Shown piece by piece: positions 41,702 to 43,932 of a stretch of 43,932 bases of DNA (position 1 is its first letter; each line of letters starts with the position of its first letter). A program made the position numbers and the translations under genes. This stretch comes from Goodfellowiella coeruleoviolacea (GTDB lineage Bacteria; Actinomycetota; Actinomycetes; Mycobacteriales; Pseudonocardiaceae): contig NZ_JAMTCK010000030.1 of NCBI RefSeq assembly GCF_024171785.1, positions 1-43,932 on the forward strand. Direction: 5' to 3'. Under the pieces are notes generated by a model. The model was not told the origin of the DNA, ran no database searches, and saw nothing but the letters and a program-made list of their open reading frames with translations.

Positions 41702-43932
41702 ATGGCCGAGGACGACAAGATCCGCACGTACCTGCGGCGGGTCACCGCGGAGTTGCAGCAGACCCGGGCCCGCCTGCAGGAGGCACAGGACCGCAATCGC
41801 GAGCCGCTGGCCATCACCGGCATGGGCGCACGCTTCCCCGGCGGCGCGGACACCCCCGACAAGCTCTGGCAGCTGGTCGTCGACGAGGTCGACACCATCG
41901 GAGCGTTCCCCACCGACCGCGGCTGGGACCTCGGCGCGCTGTTCGACCCGGACCCCGACCTGCCGGGCAAGACCTACACCACCGAGGGCGCGTTCCTGCG
42001 CGAGGCGGCCCACTTCGATCCAGCGCCGTTCGGCATCTCGCCGCGCGAGGCCCGTTCCATGGACCCGCAGCAGCGGCTGCTGCTGGAAACCTCGTGGGAG
42101 GCGGTGGAGAGCGCCGGCATCGCCCCGACCTCGTTGCGCGGCACCCGAACCGGCGTCTTCGTGGGCGGCAACGCGGTCGAACACACCACGCTGCTGATGA
42201 ACTCGCCCGAGGACCAGGGATACGCGCTCACCAGCGGCTCCGGCAGCGTGCTCTCCGGCCGCGTCTCCTACGTGCTTGGCCTGGAAGGCCCCGCGGTCTC
42301 GGTCGACACGGCCTGCTCGTCCTCGCTGGTCGCCCTGCACCTGGCCATGCAGGCGCTGCGCCAGGGTGACTGCACCCTCGCGCTCGCCGCGGGCGCCGGC
42401 ATCCTCGCCACCCCGGGCGCGTTCGTCACGCTCGCCCGCCAGCGCGGCCTCGCCGCCGACGGCCGGTGCAAGGCGTTCTCCGACGGCGCCGACGGCATCG
42501 GCTGGGGCGAGGGCGTCGGTGTCGTCCTGGTCGAGCGGCTCTCCGACGCGCTCGCCAACGGCCATCCCGTGCTCGCGGTCATCCGGGGCAGCGCCGTCAA
42601 CCAGGACGGCGCGTCCAACGGGCTGTCCGCGCCCAACGGGCCGTCCCAGGAACGGGTCATCACGGCCGCGCTCGCCAACGCCGGACTGGCACCGTCCGAT
42701 GTGGACGTGGTCGAGGCGCACGGCACCGGCACCCCGCTGGGCGACCCGATCGAGGCCCAGGCGCTGCTCGCCACCTACGGCCAGGAGCGCGCCGAACCGC
42801 TCTGGCTCGGCTCGATCAAGTCGAACATCGGCCACACCCAGGTCGTCTCGGGCATCGCGGGCGTCATCAAGATGGTCCTGGCCCTGCGACACCGCCGGAT
42901 GCCCAGGACCCTGCACGTCAGCGAGCCCACCCGCGAGGTCGACTGGACCACCGGTGCTGTCCGCCTGCTCACCGAGGCCCGCGACTGGCCCGATCCCGGC
43001 CGCCCGCGCCGCGCCGGCGTGTCCTCGTTCGGCATGAGCGGCACCAACGCCCACATCATCCTCGAAGAGGCCCCGCAGGTCCCGACCGAGGAACCCGGCA
43101 GCGACGCCGAGAGCGGGGTTCTCCCGTGGGTGCTCTCGGCGGCCTCGCCGTCGGCGTTGCGCGAGTACGCGCGGCGCCTCGCCACCCACGTGGCCGACCA
43201 CCCCGAGCAGACCGCCAGCGACATCGGGCGCTCGCTCGCCACCACCCGCGCGGCCCTGGAACACCGGGCCGTCGTCGTCGGCTCCGGCCGCGACGAGTTG
43301 CTCGCGACCCTCGACGCCGTCGCCACCGACCGCGCCGATTCGGCCGTGGTCCGCGGCACGGCCAGCCGCGCCAAGGTCGCGTTCGTCTTCCCCGGCCAGG
43401 GCGCGCAGTGGGCCGGGATGGGCCGCGAACTGTGGGACTCCTCGCCCGTGTTCGCGGCCGCCATGCAGCGCTGCGAACAGGCCCTCGCCCCGTTCGTCGA
43501 CTGGTCGCTGCGCGAGGTGGTCGAACGCGGTGACTTCTCCGACGTCGCCGTGCTGCAGCCGGCCACCTTCGCGATCATGGTCTCGCTCGCCGAGCTGTGG
43601 CGCTCCTACGGCGTCGAACCCGGCGCGGTCGTCGGGCACAGCCAGGGGGAGATCGCGGCGGCGGTGGTGGCGGGTGGGTTGTCGCTTGTGGATGGTGCGC
43701 GGGTGGTGGCGTTGCGCAGTGCGGTGATTCGGGATCGGTTGTCGGGTGGTGGGGGGATGGTGTCGGTGGGGTTGTCGGTGGGGGAGGTGGAGGAGCTTCT
43801 TGGGTCGTGGGGTGGTCGGGTGTCGGTGGCGGCGGTGAACGGGCCGGGGGCGACGACGGTGGCGGGTGAGGTTGGGGTGTTGGGTGAGGTGGTGGGGGAG
43901 TGTGTGCGGCGGGGGGTGCGGGTGCGGCGGGT
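41702..43932 (+). CDS. Type I modular PKS subunit, 3'-truncated by the window (gene 5; M10 KS-AT...)
   Basis: ATG 41702 opens a frame with no stop to the window end; 743 complete codons are visible. The first 33 residues ([20 protein letters not shown]...) are a class 1 N-terminal docking coiled coil. KS follows from 41801: Cys codon 42314-42316 (TACSSS), EAHGTG and KSNIGH all present. Its entry motif reads GMGARFPGG, and the usual FDPxFFGIS reads FDPAPFGIS. The AT begins near 43375 ([12 protein letters not shown]) with nucleophile Ser codon 43640-43642 in GHSQGE. The specificity motif falls just beyond the window (expected near 43943 by comparison with M9). GHSQGE and the [17 protein letters not shown] context favour a branched extender such as methylmalonyl-CoA, not malonyl. 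Codon usage changes sharply from about 43650. The gene is the likely acceptor of the chain from gene 4. Confidence 0.95.
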   Translation, partial: MAEDDKIRTYLRRVTAELQQTRARLQEAQDRNREPLAITGMGARFPGGADTPDKLWQLVVDEVDTIGAFPTDRGWDLGALFDPDPDLPGKTYTTEGAFLREAAHFDPAPFGISPREARSMDPQQRLLLETSWEAVESAGIAPTSLRGTRTGVFVGGNAVEHTTLLMNSPEDQGYALTSGSGSVLSGRVSYVLGLEGPAVSVDTACSSSLVALHLAMQALRQGDCTLALAAGAGILATPGAFVTLARQRGLAADGRCKAFSDGADGIGWGEGVGVVLVERLSDALANGHPVLAVIRGSAVNQDGASNGLSAPNGPSQERVITAALANAGLAPSDVDVVEAHGTGTPLGDPIEAQALLATYGQERAEPLWLGSIKSNIGHTQVVSGIAGVIKMVLALRHRRMPRTLHVSEPTREVDWTTGAVRLLTEARDWPDPGRPRRAGVSSFGMSGTNAHIILEEAPQVPTEEPGSDAESGVLPWVLSAASPSALREYARRLATHVADHPEQTASDIGRSLATTRAALEHRAVVVGSGRDELLATLDAVATDRADSAVVRGTASRAKVAFVFPGQGAQWAGMGRELWDSSPVFAAAMQRCEQALAPFVDWSLREVVERGDFSDVAVLQPATFAIMVSLAELWRSYGVEPGAVVGHSQGEIAAAVVAGGLSLVDGARVVALRSAVIRDRLSGGGGMVSVGLSVGEVEELLGSWGGRVSVAAVNGPGATTVAGEVGVLGEVVGECVRRGVRVRR
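43650..43932 (+). repeat. GRINS-like skewed tract inside the gene 5 AT
   Basis: Just after the GHSQGE codons the sequence switches from C/G-ending codons to almost exclusively G- and T-ending codons (gtg, ggt, ggg, ttg, tcg, cgg, gat), with almost no third-position C to the window end. The protein remains a normal AT. This matches the description of GRINS (genetic repeats of intense nucleotide skews) in assembly-line PKS genes. The partner copies would be outside the window. Confidence 0.75.

Overview
The window is 43.9 kb of very GC-rich DNA (third codon positions mostly G or C). It is filled on the + strand by a type I modular polyketide synthase (PKS) locus. This base composition, the docking-domain types and the multi-modular layout point to a filamentous actinomycete such as Streptomyces or a Pseudonocardiales genus; the sequence does not allow a narrower call. 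There are five large collinear PKS genes. The first is cut at its 5' end and the last at its 3' end. A 59-codon relic ORF lies between genes 1 and 2. I see no tailoring, regulatory or transport genes, thioesterase, RNA genes, transposons or CRISPR, so both cluster ends lie outside.

Layout, with modules numbered M1-M10 within this window. Gene 1 (3-4409, 5' partial): M1 AT(malonyl)-DH-ER-KR-ACP. Relic ORF 4413-4592, which looks like the head and tail of a lost PKS subunit. Gene 2 (4582-16704, 4040 aa): M2 KS-AT(malonyl)-ACP with no ketoreductase, M3 KS-AT(methylmalonyl-like)-KR(A2)-ACP, M4 KS-AT(malonyl)-KR(B)-ACP. Gene 3 (16738-28233, 3831 aa): M5 KS-AT(predicted ethylmalonyl)-DH-ER-KR-ACP, M6 KS-AT(malonyl)-DH-KR-ACP. 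A 158-bp gap rich in inverted repeats follows. Gene 4 (28392-41654, 4420 aa): M7 and M8 KS-AT(malonyl)-KR(A1)-ACP, M9 KS-AT(methylmalonyl)-KR(A1)-ACP. Gene 5 (41702 to window end, 3' partial): M10 KS-AT.

How it works together: every complete KS has its Cys-His-His triad, so all are elongating modules, and the subunits carry N-terminal coiled-coil and C-terminal docking regions. If the genes act in the order written, the chain segment would be CH2 (M1), ketone (M2), OH with alpha-methyl (M3), OH (M4), CH2 with alpha-ethyl (M5), C=C (M6), OH (M7), OH (M8), OH with alpha-methyl (M9). A ketone followed two modules later by an OH, then an ethyl branch and an alkene, resembles the spiroketal-to-ethyl stretch of oligomycin/cytovaricin/ossamycin-type macrolides. 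That is an inference from domain logic, not an identification.

Evolution: the window is a mosaic. Near-identical AT copies occur in M1, M7 and M8, a stretch of about 110 identical bases occurs in the KRs of M7 and M8, and the last ~280 bp switch abruptly to G/T-ending codons (a GRINS-like skewed tract).
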